Assembly: GCA_934247125.1 (NCBI GenBank)
Contig: CAKQIZ010000059.1
Coordinates: forward strand, 1-12,333
DNA: 12,333 bases
From: an uncultured Clostridia bacterium
GTDB taxonomy: Bacteria > Bacillota > Clostridia > Peptostreptococcales > Anaerovoracaceae
Direction: 5' to 3'
Shown here: one piece after another, positions 1-6,939 of the stretch
How the letters are laid out: each line of letters opens with the position of its first letter
Numbering within the stretch: position 1 is the stretch's first letter
Made by a program: the position numbers and the translations under genes
The notes under the pieces: model-generated
Seen by the model: the letters and a program-made list of their open reading frames with translations, nothing else
Told to the model about the DNA's origin: nothing
Database searches by the model: none

Positions 1-102
1 GTGACCGCAGCCGCAAAGCTCCTGAGCATGAACCTGCGTACGCTTTACAGAAAAATTAAAAAACACCAAATAGACGTGGACCTTTACAGACACAGAAAAT
101 AG
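1..102 (+). CDS. Sigma-54-dependent transcriptional activator, C-terminal end (partial)
   Basis: The frame is open from base 1 and stops with TAG at 100-102, leaving 33 codons of a gene that begins outside the window. The visible residues are a Fis-type helix-turn-helix: an AAKLL segment, then NLRTLYRKIKKHQI, which matches the usual 'AA..LGI.R.TLYRKLKKYGI' pattern at the C-terminus of NtrC/PrpR-type enhancer-binding proteins. Such proteins bind upstream sites and use an AAA+ domain (not visible here) to open sigma-54 promoters. It converges with the TRAP operon, whose start carries a -24/-12 promoter and a repeated upstream site, so it is a good candidate for the operon's activator. That pairing is inferred from position. 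The sensory domain and ligand cannot be seen. Confidence 0.85.
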   Translation: MTAAAKLLSMNLRTLYRKIKKHQIDVDLYRHRK

Positions 103-186
103 AACGTCCCTGCTCTATGCCCGCGCATCAGCTCACCGACGTATTTCCCGGTGCGGATATGGCGCATATATACTCGTTCAGGCTTG

Positions 187-257
187 CAGATAACGGGGCA
201 GAGAGTACTGCCGACAACATTACAGACAGATAACGGAGCCGAGAATACTGCCGACAA
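187..257. repeat. Two-copy 31-nt tandem repeat, 40-nt period
   Basis: The blocks 187-217 and 227-257 both begin CAGATAACGG and end ACTGCCGACAA, and match at 28 of 31 positions. They are separated by 9 nt and end just before the first copy of the dispersed 260-bp repeat. No reading frame of interest covers them. They are absent upstream of the second copy of the dispersed repeat, so they are not part of that element. Function unknown. Confidence 0.7.
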
Positions 258-261
258 TAAG

Positions 262-519
262 GTTTTGTGTAGAAATCAGGATCTCTGATAATATCTGCAC
301 AATGGAGCCTCCGTCTGTATCGATCTTCGTGAAGAGAGAAAATCAATACACAAGAAATTCCGGATCTTTGCTAAAAACAAGGTGATTTCATCTGATTTTT
401 GGCTATTTTTATCATTTTGACGATTTTCCTTGTGTAGATGTTTCTCGCCTTCACCTCATCCTGCACATCTCAAACACGGATTGTGCAGGATTTTTTTCAA
501 TAACGAAATAATACACAGA
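262..519 (+). repeat. Dispersed ~260-bp structured repeat, copy 1
   Basis: By eye this aligns over its full length, in the same orientation, with 6940-7199; roughly three quarters or more of the bases look identical. It is built from two palindromic modules. Module A has TGTGTA at 266, TGCACA at 296, a degenerate TGTA at 316 and TACACA at 347. Module B has TGTGTA at 431, TGCACA at 462, TGTGCA at 482 and TACACA at 512. Steps between blocks are 30-20-31, then 84, then 31-20-30. The linker between the modules is itself an inverted repeat (TACACAAGAAA against TTTCCTTGTGTA; TGCTAAAAA against TTTTTATCA). It codes for nothing recognisable. Candidates are a non-autonomous mobile element, a structured RNA, or a protein-binding array. 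Strand is given by similarity to copy 2 only. Confidence 0.85.
458..497 (+). terminator. Perfect 10-bp hairpin with T-run inside repeat copy 1
   Basis: ATCCTGCACA (458-467) pairs perfectly with TGTGCAGGAT (482-491) around a 14-nt loop, and seven T's follow on the plus strand (491-497). It has the form of an intrinsic terminator and is the first good one downstream of the sigma-54 activator gene, 356 nt after its stop. The same stem is perfectly conserved in repeat copy 2 (7137-7170), where the T-run is shorter, so it belongs to the repeat and may serve the activator gene only incidentally. Confidence 0.6.
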
Positions 520-637
520 ATCAGGCATTCTCGGCACACACAGCCACCTCAGCGCTCACCGACATAGCCGGTGGTTTTCTCGACCGGCAGGTTTCTTGCT
601 TCAACCGCTTGCATAGTTGAAATCTCTGCGAAAGCTC

Positions 638-686
638 AAAAAAAGCACCTCCCATCTTGACGTCTCCGCCCGGTGGAAGGTGCTTT
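638..686 (-). terminator. Intrinsic terminator of the TRAP operon
   Basis: AAAGCACCT (642-650) pairs with AGGTGCTTT (678-686). After one mismatch the stem continues with CCA/TGG, giving about 12 pairs. On the minus strand the hairpin is followed by seven T's (638-644 read in reverse). It lies 30 nt past the stop of the short-chain dehydrogenase gene, the last gene of the operon. A short T-rich stretch on the other side could also give weak plus-strand termination. Confidence 0.85.
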
Positions 687-716
687 ATTTTAAGTAGCTA
701 GTGGTAATTTTATGTC

Positions 717-1460
717 TTATCTCATGTAAAGTCCGCCGTTGATGTCGATAGTATTACCTGTCAGGTAATCCGATTCCCTGGCCAACAGGAAAGCTGCAAC
801 ATCTGCAACTTCAGCTCTCTCGCCAAATCGTCTGAGAGCGAGCACGGACATGTCGTATTCAAGGTTTTCTGTCATCTCTGTCTTGATGATGCCCGGGGAC
901 AGCGCATTGACATTTATTCCATATGGACCAAACTGCTTGGCCATATTCTTAGTGAGCGCCATGACCCCTGCTTTACTGACCGCGTATGATGCCGATACTG
1001 ATATCCCCCCTGTGAAGCCAGAACTGGATGACATATTAACGATCTTTCCGAAGTTCTGCTTCTTCATCCCCTCAACAATAGCATTTGTACAGTTTATCAT
1101 ACCAAGCACATTCACTCTGAAAACTTTGAGCCACTCCTCTTCGGATATCTCATTCAGAGGCGCTGCCGGATAACATATCCCTGCATTGTTCACAAGCCCG
1201 TCGATCGGCCCATATGACGCTTCTATCGCAGCTACCGCCTGGAATACATTTTCCTTGTCAGCAACATTGATCACAGTTCCGGTGATCAGGGTCTCCTGAC
1301 CGCACTCTTTTCTAAGCTCCGTCACCGCACTGTCGATCCTTGTCTGATCGATATCACTGATTATGATATGCAGCGCTTCTTTTGACAGACTCTGTGCGAT
1401 AGCATACCCGATACCCTGCGCGGCGCCTGTTATGAGAACCCTTTTGATCTTATAATCCAT
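717..1460 (-). CDS. Short-chain dehydrogenase/reductase (SDR), FabG/IdnO-like
   Basis: A 247-residue classical SDR that oxidises or reduces a hydroxyl/keto group with NAD(P). Visible features are the cofactor motif TGAAQGIG (residues 11-18), acidic D36 and D38 after strand beta-2 (favouring NAD(H)), NNAG (91-94), a serine cluster at 144-147, catalytic YAVSK (Y159, K163) and the SPG segment (188-190). The length is normal. I start at the ATG at 1460, because AGGGAG lies 6 nt upstream and the protein then begins MDYKIKRVLITG; a longer frame to 1511 runs into the cupin gene and adds no family sequence. It is the last gene of the operon, 11 nt after the cupin stop. With the zinc dehydrogenase of the same operon it could form an oxidise-then-reduce pair, as IdnD/IdnO do for L-idonate; substrate unknown. 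Confidence 0.9.
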   Translation of the reverse strand: MDYKIKRVLITGAAQGIGYAIAQSLSKEALHIIISDIDQTRIDSAVTELRKECGQETLITGTVINVADKENVFQAVAAIEASYGPIDGLVNNAGICYPAAPLNEISEEEWLKVFRVNVLGMINCTNAIVEGMKKQNFGKIVNMSSSSGFTGGISVSASYAVSKAGVMALTKNMAKQFGPYGINVNALSPGIIKTEMTENLEYDMSVLALRRFGERAEVADVAAFLLARESDYLTGNTIDINGGLYMR

Positions 1461-1471
1461 TTCAGTCTCCC

Positions 1472-1843
1472 TTACTTGTCCATTGCTACAGGAGGAGGTG
1501 CCAGTGAGCAAAGCAGTACCAGCGGTTCATTGCCTGTATTCTTTGTATAATGCGGTTCGCCGCCAGGCATGAATACCGAAAGCCATGGTTCGAGCTGTAT
1601 ATCCTCATCATAGCTGCCAAGTCTCATGAGTCCTGTGCCCTGCAGGACGAAATATGCCTCTTCATTGTCATGGCTGTGGAAAGGGAGTTCTTCTCCCGGA
1701 TTCACAAAGCAGATCGTAACGCCCACATGCTTTGAATCATTAATAGTAGGGTGTACAAGTCTTCTGCAAAGTCCGCCGACTCCTCTGAATTCCTGACCTT
1801 CAGAAACACGCATAACCAGTTTGTCTTTCTCAAGCTTTGTCAT
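1472..1843 (-). CDS. Small single-domain cupin protein
   Basis: A 123-residue protein made of one cupin barrel. Cupin motif 1 is the stretch G50-x5-H56-S-H58-x3-E62 ending in G69; motif 2 is PGGEPHYTKN (93-102), supplying H98. H56, H58, E62 and H98 form the usual 3-His/1-Glu metal site, so the protein probably binds a divalent metal. Family members include sugar or hydroxy-acid isomerases, dioxygenases and ligand-binding proteins, so the reaction cannot be assigned. The ATG at 1843 is chosen because GAGGTG lies 6 nt upstream; the in-frame GTG at 1852 falls inside that ribosome site. It lies 92 nt downstream of the TRAP large permease, a gap containing the small inverted repeat ACACATG/CATGTGT (1909-1930), and just before the SDR gene. 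Its place among catabolic genes suggests an enzyme for the imported compound. Confidence 0.85.
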   Translation of the reverse strand: MTKLEKDKLVMRVSEGQEFRGVGGLCRRLVHPTINDSKHVGVTICFVNPGEELPFHSHDNEEAYFVLQGTGLMRLGSYDEDIQLEPWLSVFMPGGEPHYTKNTGNEPLVLLCSLAPPPVAMDK

Positions 1844-1935
1844 TTTAATCACCTCTTAAATCTAATCGCTGCAGTTTCATCTGCAAATTTAACTTACCTG
1901 ATCTGCAAACACATGCGCAACGTCATGTGTATGTG

Positions 1936-3258
1936 TTATCCGAACAGATGTACAAATACCAGTGACAGTGGCTCGCAGTATGTACATATAAACAGCGAGA
2001 CTATCATGACCGCTATACACTGGTACAGCCATTTGAACATCGATTCCATCTTGATATTGCCTATCTGGCAGGCAACGAATGTATTTACACCTACAGGAGG
2101 TGTGCACTGTCCGATTACAAGGTTCATTACCATGATCAGACCGAAGTGTATAGGATCCACACCAAGAGCAGTTACTACCGGCAGGAATATAGGCGCCAGA
2201 ATGATGATGGCTGCCAGAGTTTCCATGAGCATACCTACGATCAGAAGCAGGACGTTTATCAGAAGCAGGATTATGATCTTGTTGTCTGACAATCCTGTGA
2301 TGAATGTAGCAAGCTTTCCAGGCAGCTGTTCCATAGTAAGAACACGTCCGAATGATGTAGCGCATGCAACCAGTACAAGTACTGTTCCTGATGTAAGTGC
2401 AGTCTTTGCAAATACTCTCGGCAGATCTCTGAACTTCAGCTCTTTGTAAACAAAGATACTTATTATTATAGCATAGTCAGATGCGATGATGGCAGCTTCT
2501 GTCGGTGTGAATATACCTGCGTATATCCCGCCCAGGATGATAACCGGGACCATGATAGCCCAGATAGCATCTTTGAAAGCCTTGCCAAGTGAAACGTTCT
2601 CCATCTGCTTAGGCTGTTCATACTTCTTCTGGATCGAAGTGTTGATAAGCGCATCAGGTGTGCCGTATTTATATTTTTTGCATACAAAATGCGAGAATAT
2701 GATCAGGATGATCGCAAGCAGTATTCCGGGAACGATTCCCGCAAGGAACAGATCCGTGATCGATACTCCTGCGATAACTCCGTACATTATAAGTGCGATG
2801 CTTGGCGGGATGAGTGGTCCTAACGCTCCGGCAGCCGCTGCTATAGAGCACGCGAAAGTCTTGTCATAGTTGTCCTTTTCCATAGCCGGGATCATGATAC
2901 CGCCTATGCATGCAACTGTTGCAGGACCTGATCCTGAAATAGCTGCGAAGATCGCACTTGCAAATACCGTGATCTTACTCAGTGCTCCTGTCGATCTCTT
3001 CATCAGAGCCGAACAGAAACCTATCAGACGCTGTGATATACCGCCCTCGAGCATGATATCACCTGTCAGGATAAAGAACGGTACCGCCAGCAGTGTGAAT
3101 GAGTCGACACCGCTGAAGAACGACTGTATTATCAGATCCACCGGTAAAGTGGAGAACAGGAAAATGTACATTACGCTGGCAACGCCTAACGATATCGCGA
3201 TCGGAACATTAAGCAGCAGCATTATTACGAATATCAGTATTACTATTAATCCGCTCAT
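1936..3258 (-). CDS. TRAP transporter large permease, DctM family
   Basis: A 440-residue, very hydrophobic inner-membrane protein, the ion-driven translocation subunit of a tripartite ATP-independent periplasmic transporter. Family signatures are visible in both halves: SGSGPATVACIGG (108-120), LGPLIPPS (146-153) followed by a LFLAGIVPG segment (170-178), and near the C-terminus a PVGVNTFVACQIG segment preceded by GQCTPP. Many transmembrane stretches run along its length, consistent with the usual 11-12 or so. Length is normal for DctM. The ATG overlaps the stop of the small permease gene by four bases (ATGA), and AAGGAGGT lies inside the end of that gene, so the two are probably translationally coupled. 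The start also keeps the first membrane helix intact. The substrate is set mainly by the binding protein and cannot be read here. Confidence 0.95.
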   Translation of the reverse strand: MSGLIVILIFVIMLLLNVPIAISLGVASVMYIFLFSTLPVDLIIQSFFSGVDSFTLLAVPFFILTGDIMLEGGISQRLIGFCSALMKRSTGALSKITVFASAIFAAISGSGPATVACIGGIMIPAMEKDNYDKTFACSIAAAAGALGPLIPPSIALIMYGVIAGVSITDLFLAGIVPGILLAIILIIFSHFVCKKYKYGTPDALINTSIQKKYEQPKQMENVSLGKAFKDAIWAIMVPVIILGGIYAGIFTPTEAAIIASDYAIIISIFVYKELKFRDLPRVFAKTALTSGTVLVLVACATSFGRVLTMEQLPGKLATFITGLSDNKIIILLLINVLLLIVGMLMETLAAIIILAPIFLPVVTALGVDPIHFGLIMVMNLVIGQCTPPVGVNTFVACQIGNIKMESMFKWLYQCIAVMIVSLFICTYCEPLSLVFVHLFG

Positions 3259-3797
3259 TTTATACCTCCTTCGTTAGACTCTTCCAGCATTTCCATAATT
3301 TCTTCGGCCTCTGTCATTTCTTCGAGATCCGGGTTCTTTATCATCTTGTAGGTGAGCTGTATAAGTCTCAGGGACATCAGAGCATGTCCTACAGGGATCG
3401 ATGCATACATGTATGCCATCATCACTCCCAGACCCATCGAAACCTGATGCGATGCATATATATCCATGCAGTATCCACAGCTGTACACCGTTATTACAAC
3501 AGCGTATATAAGGAATATTACATTACCAAGTATCGGTATGTATTTTCTTATCTTCTTAGGATAAAGATTCTTTACAGCATCGATCTTTATATGCGCGTTC
3601 TTATATATCGCATATGATGCTGACAGATATACCAGCCATATGAAGAGATATCTTGCGAGTTCTTCAGACCACGAATTCGTATGGTGGAACACGAATCTCA
3701 TGATGACCTGATATGAGAGCAGGAGCAGAATAGCTATCAAAACAGCAACAGACAGCCATTCTTCCACGCGATTGATCTTCTTTTCTTTCGTTTTCAT
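3255..3797 (-). CDS. TRAP transporter small permease, DctQ family
   Basis: A 180-residue membrane protein with four predicted helices (about 14-35, 47-66, 87-108 and 123-146), as expected for the small subunit that partners DctM. The family signature NSWSEELARYLFIWLVYL (41-58), followed by NAHIKID (67-73), is clear. The C-terminal tail from about 158 is strongly acidic, probably cytoplasmic, and longer than I would expect. AAGGAAAG lies before the ATG at 3797. It follows the binding-protein gene by 72 nt; that gap holds short hairpins (CACTGAAAGTG, and CACCG/CGGTG near 3845-3860). TRAP and ABC operons often use such gaps to give more binding protein than permease; whether that happens here is inference. 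The gene end overlaps the large permease start. Confidence 0.93.
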   Translation of the reverse strand: MKTKEKKINRVEEWLSVAVLIAILLLLSYQVIMRFVFHHTNSWSEELARYLFIWLVYLSASYAIYKNAHIKIDAVKNLYPKKIRKYIPILGNVIFLIYAVVITVYSCGYCMDIYASHQVSMGLGVMMAYMYASIPVGHALMSLRLIQLTYKMIKNPDLEEMTEAEEIMEMLEESNEGGIK

Positions 3798-3869
3798 ATT
3801 ACTTTCCTTTCGTATATTTGAACACTGAAAGTGATCATCTTATGTCACCGCTAACGGTGTCTCTGTTTG

Positions 3870-4898
3870 TTATTTTCTGTTTTGTAAAAAAGCCCTGACT
3901 TCATCTACAGTTCCTTTGCCTGCGATATCGCCGTACTTGTCATATACTTTCTGGCTCGCATCCTTGAACTTCTGAAGTTCTTCATCGTCATACTGTATTA
4001 CCTTTGTTCCGGTATCAGCGATCGCCTGAAGAGCTTCCTGGTCATATGCTTCCTCATATCCTCTTACTGCATCAAGATAATCTACCATGCACTCATCGAA
4101 TATCTGTCTCATGTCGTCCGGCAGATCATTGTACCACTGAGCATTTACGAGAGGTACGTGAAGAAGTGCTGTCGGTTTTGTCACGCCGAGGTAATCTACT
4201 GCTTCTGTAAATTTATCAGATACGAACAGTCCTGTCGACGTCATCATGCCGTCTACAGTACCCTGCTGCAGAGCTGTGAAAGTCTCACCGTAGTTTACTA
4301 TAGTAGCGCTTGCACCGAATGAGTTCACTGTCTCCATCTGGAGCTTAGCTGACAGCGTTCTTATCTTCTGTCCTTTATAGCCTTCAAAAGTGGTGATATC
4401 CTTTGTTGATCCTACCGAGCACCATCCTAAACTGTATCCGCCGATAGCCTTGATGCCTGCAGCCTCTTCCAGCTGGTCAGACCATCCTTTAGCCATATCG
4501 CTGTCCAGTACATCGTAGAAATCTTCGTATGTCTCAAACAGGTACGGATAGTCGAATACATTGTATTCTTTTACGTTTCCGATCGCAGCCAGTGATGATG
4601 TCGGACACGATGTCAGCTCCACGATACCCTGCTGTACTTTCTCTGCATTCTCTGTATCAGAGTTTGATATGCATTTGTTTCCGTAAATAGTAACTTCAAA
4701 TCTGCCGTCTGAACGCTTTTCGAGTTCGTTTTTCAGATATACCCAGCCTTCATGGATAGGGTCAGATTCTGAAGCGATATGTGATATGTTTACGATGATC
4801 TTATCATCGTTTCCGTCTTTTTTTCCACATCCTGTTAATGAGCCTGCCACAAGTGCAATGCACAGTACCAGAGATATGAGTAAAATGCGTTTTTTCAT
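3870..4898 (-). CDS. TRAP transporter substrate-binding lipoprotein, DctP family
   Basis: A 342-residue extracytoplasmic solute receptor. The N-terminus is a lipoprotein signal: basic MKKR, a hydrophobic stretch to about 20, then the lipobox LTGC with C24 as the lipidated residue, as expected in a Gram-positive cell. The mature part shows DctP features: a GQKIRT segment with R180, the conserved arginine that in this family usually binds the substrate carboxylate, then LQMETVNSFGA and a YGETFTALQQGTVDGM segment (203-218). The substrate is therefore likely an organic acid. The start is ATG 4898, with AGGAGG 9 nt upstream; an in-frame GTG at 4904 is only 3 nt from that site and unlikely. It lies between the VOC gene (31 nt) and the small permease gene (72 nt). 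Confidence 0.94.
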   Translation of the reverse strand: MKKRILLISLVLCIALVAGSLTGCGKKDGNDDKIIVNISHIASESDPIHEGWVYLKNELEKRSDGRFEVTIYGNKCISNSDTENAEKVQQGIVELTSCPTSSLAAIGNVKEYNVFDYPYLFETYEDFYDVLDSDMAKGWSDQLEEAAGIKAIGGYSLGWCSVGSTKDITTFEGYKGQKIRTLSAKLQMETVNSFGASATIVNYGETFTALQQGTVDGMMTSTGLFVSDKFTEAVDYLGVTKPTALLHVPLVNAQWYNDLPDDMRQIFDECMVDYLDAVRGYEEAYDQEALQAIADTGTKVIQYDDEELQKFKDASQKVYDKYGDIAGKGTVDEVRAFLQNRK

Positions 4899-4929
4899 AA
4901 ACACTTTCCTCCTAAAAAGATGATAACTG

Positions 4930-5397
4930 TTACTTTCTAAAATATGGATTTTCCTTTATTTCATATATCATTCCGATATTGCTGTCTTCAGCATAGAAGC
5001 ATCTTCTATATCCGTTCAGCTCATCCTCCGTCTCGGATTCAAATACTATCCGGCTGTCCTGCTGTGCAAAATGCTCTCTCCAGTGATCGTAGTCATCCAC
5101 ACTGAAACATATATGATGCAGTCCTTCTTTTCCGGAGCCTACGAAATCCTTGTGGACGCCTTCTCCGGAAACCGGCTGGATAACTTCAATGATGCTTCCG
5201 TTTTCCATTGTTATCATTGCGATTTTTAAACAGTAATCATAAGTTTCCGTTCCGTAGCTCCAGACTCTTGTAGGTCTGAATTCATACGGTTCTCCACTCT
5301 TTACTCCATAAACCTCTTCAAAACGCTTTATCGTTTTTTCTAAATCTTTAACTACAAATCCCGCATGATGCAGTCCATATTCCTGTAATGTTTTCAT
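4930..5397 (-). CDS. VOC-superfamily (glyoxalase/methylmalonyl-CoA epimerase-like) protein
   Basis: A 155-residue protein with two beta-alpha-beta-beta-beta modules: LHHAGFVVKDLEKTI (from residue 9) opens the first and LHHICFSVDDYDHW (from 93) the second. Candidate metal ligands in the usual positions are H11, E71 (in IIEVIQP), H94 or H95, and E147 (in IYEI), resembling the His/Gln-Glu/His/Glu set of methylmalonyl-CoA epimerase. Members are epimerases, lyases or dioxygenases, and the substrate here is unknown. In this operon an epimerase or lyase acting on the imported acid is plausible. ATG 5397 is preceded by AGGAGG with 7-nt spacing; an upstream in-frame ATG at 5445 lies inside the dehydrogenase gene and lacks family sequence. 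The gene starts 20 nt after the dehydrogenase stop. Confidence 0.85.
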   Translation of the reverse strand: MKTLQEYGLHHAGFVVKDLEKTIKRFEEVYGVKSGEPYEFRPTRVWSYGTETYDYCLKIAMITMENGSIIEVIQPVSGEGVHKDFVGSGKEGLHHICFSVDDYDHWREHFAQQDSRIVFESETEDELNGYRRCFYAEDSNIGMIYEIKENPYFRK

Positions 5398-5417
5398 AAT
5401 ACGTCCTCCTTTTCCGG

Positions 5418-6440
5418 TTAAGGATGCAGCAGCACCTTTATGCAATTAAGATGTTCTGCTCTGTCAAAGCCTTTTTCCCAGTTCTTGAATTCAAACTTAT
5501 CTGTGATAAGCGGCTTGACATCGATTTTCTTCAGCTCCATGAGTTTGAGCACCCCGACCCAGCTGCTGTTCAGGTGTCCAAAAGCTCCTTTGACTGAAAG
5601 CTCCCTCATCGGAAGAAGTCCGTAATCGATCGAGATACTGTCCTTTGTCAGTCCCACCTGCACCAGGCTGCCCTTTTTCCTCAGACAGTGAAGCGCCTGC
5701 GATATGGCCACTCCTGCTCCTGAACAGTCAAAAGCATAATCGGCCATCTTTCCATCGGTTATCTTTGTTATGTACTCTACTACATCTTCACGGTCTGATA
5801 CAATGGTTTCTATACCTAATTTTTCTGCAACTTTAAGTCGAAACTCATCATTGGATGTACCGGTAAGTATGACCCTTGCTCCTGTACTCTTTACAGTCTG
5901 TGCAACCAGCTGACCTATCGTTCCCGGACCGGTAACGAGTACTGTATGGAACGGCTTTATCTCCGTGTAGTCGAATACCGCATGGAAAGCTACAGCAGCA
6001 GGTTCACACAGTGCTGCTTCTTCAAGAGAGATGCTGTCCGGAACAGGATGCACTATCTCTTCTCTTATCGCGATGTATTCTCCCATCGCACCATTGGTTC
6101 CATAACCTATTGACAATCTGTCATCACACATCAGATAATTCCCTGACATACAGTATTCACATTTTCCGCATACGATACCTGCGGTTTCTGAAATGACTCT
6201 GTCACCAGGTTTGAAACGAGTAACGCCTTCGCCTACAGCTTCTATGACTCCGCTATATTCATGTCCCAGAATAACCGGTGGATTACATCCGAAATGTCCG
6301 CTTCTTATCTTCAGATCAGTGCCGCAGATCCCTGCATATGCAACCTTTATCAGAACCTGTCCGCGTTTCGGCTGCGGCTTTTCCGTATCCATGTATGAAA
6401 TCATTCCCGCTCCATGCTCAGTTTTGATTATCGCTTTCAT
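5418..6440 (-). CDS. Zinc-dependent medium-chain alcohol/polyol dehydrogenase
   Basis: A 340-residue medium-chain dehydrogenase of the sorbitol/threonine/idonate type. Catalytic-zinc residues are C39 (in GICGTD), H60-E61 (GHEYSG) and probably E146 (CEP). The structural-zinc lobe has C91, C94, C97 and C105. The Rossmann motif GPGTIG is at 171-176. After strand beta-2 the sequence is GTSNDEFR, as in several sorbitol dehydrogenase relatives; cofactor choice (NAD or NADP) is not decided by it. Length is typical. ATG 6440 has AAGGAGGT about 4 nt upstream. It is the first gene of the operon, about 105 nt below the predicted sigma-54 transcription start. Paired with the SDR of the same operon it may oxidise an imported hydroxy acid to a keto acid that the SDR then reduces to another stereoisomer; that scheme is inferred. 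Confidence 0.93.
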   Translation of the reverse strand: MKAIIKTEHGAGMISYMDTEKPQPKRGQVLIKVAYAGICGTDLKIRSGHFGCNPPVILGHEYSGVIEAVGEGVTRFKPGDRVISETAGIVCGKCEYCMSGNYLMCDDRLSIGYGTNGAMGEYIAIREEIVHPVPDSISLEEAALCEPAAVAFHAVFDYTEIKPFHTVLVTGPGTIGQLVAQTVKSTGARVILTGTSNDEFRLKVAEKLGIETIVSDREDVVEYITKITDGKMADYAFDCSGAGVAISQALHCLRKKGSLVQVGLTKDSISIDYGLLPMRELSVKGAFGHLNSSWVGVLKLMELKKIDVKPLITDKFEFKNWEKGFDRAEHLNCIKVLLHP

Positions 6441-6511
6441 TTAAACCTCCTTTTCCTAAATTTATAATGGATATACTGCTTGCAATATCCCAAGATATGT
6501 GTCAAGCATAT

Positions 6512-6529
6512 TGCCGGGTATGTCCGGCA
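6512..6529 (-). other. Hairpin in the operon leader
   Basis: TGCCGG (6512-6517) pairs perfectly with CCGGCA (6524-6529) around a 6-nt loop; the flanking ATT/AAT can extend the stem past a one-base bulge. If transcription starts near 6546 it forms about 17-35 nt into the mRNA. It could protect the 5' end or be a protein site. There is no U-run, so it is not a terminator. Confidence 0.5.
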
Positions 6530-6556
6530 CAATAACTTTGCGACACCTTTCATCAT

Positions 6557-6572
6557 TGCAATTTCCATACCA
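6557..6572 (-). promoter_or_regulatory. Sigma-54 (-24/-12) promoter of the TRAP operon
   Basis: Read on the minus strand the element is TGGTAT-N5-TTGCA. The invariant GG and GC are exactly 10 nt apart, as in the consensus TGGCAC-N5-TTGCA/T; the -24 block differs at two positions. The predicted start is near 6546, giving a leader of roughly 105 nt before the dehydrogenase ATG. Support comes from the Fis-type activator gene at the left edge and the repeated sites upstream. No comparably good sigma-A promoter was seen in this stretch. Confidence 0.75.
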
Positions 6573-6690
6573 TTATTATCAGGAAGTCATATACAACTGG
6601 TTCTTATTTTTTATTATCAGTCGACATTGTATTACAAAATGCGCTTTTTGTAATAACTCTAAAGATATGCGCTTTTTTCACAATATCAAT

Positions 6691-6766
6691 TGACATATAT
6701 GACACACCCTGCTAATATGCGTGTCATATATGTCGTTCGTGTCAATCGTGTCATTTTTTCATGTCA
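6691..6766. promoter_or_regulatory. Upstream activator array with 9-bp-phased TGTCA/TGACA half-sites
   Basis: A perfect 14-bp inverted repeat lies at 6692-6705 and 6721-6734 (GACATATATGACAC against its complement) with a 15-nt spacer. Within it, TGACA occurs at 6691 and 6700. In the other direction TGTC occurs at 6722, 6731, 6740 and 6749, each exactly 9 bp apart, and again at 6762. A second inverted repeat is AATCGTG/CACGATT (6745-6751 and 6766-6772). The array lies about 145-220 bp upstream of the predicted sigma-54 start, the usual distance for enhancer sites. It is probably bound by the activator encoded at the left edge, which is an inference. Confidence 0.7.
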
Positions 6767-6939
6767 CGATTATGTTAAATCAGTTCAAAATAATGTGACA
6801 ATTTATTTTGATTATTTATTTTAACACATAAAAAATCCCTCCTGCAAATATATCGCAAAAACATCTCCAGTCTGCATCTGTCAGAATCTCCATTCCTTAC
6901 TTATATATAATGTTGAATATACCAGGAGGCAAATAAAGG

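Noticed and set aside
128..346. Minus-strand frame of 72 codons at the left end
   Set aside because: It runs across the 31-nt tandem repeat and into the dispersed repeat; low-complexity product and no ribosome site.
262..519. CRISPR-like or iteron array
   Set aside because: Blocks are palindromic half-sites in alternating orientation, not repeats with unique spacers, and no cas or replication gene is near.
1751..2449. Open plus-strand frame of 232 codons opposite the large permease gene
   Set aside because: It mirrors the DctM coding sequence; the protein has no recognisable pattern, and the minus-strand gene has clear signatures and a ribosome site.
6481..6530. Alternative -24/-12 elements near the dehydrogenase start
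   Set aside because: GG and GC pairs are present but spaced 7-9 nt apart instead of 10.
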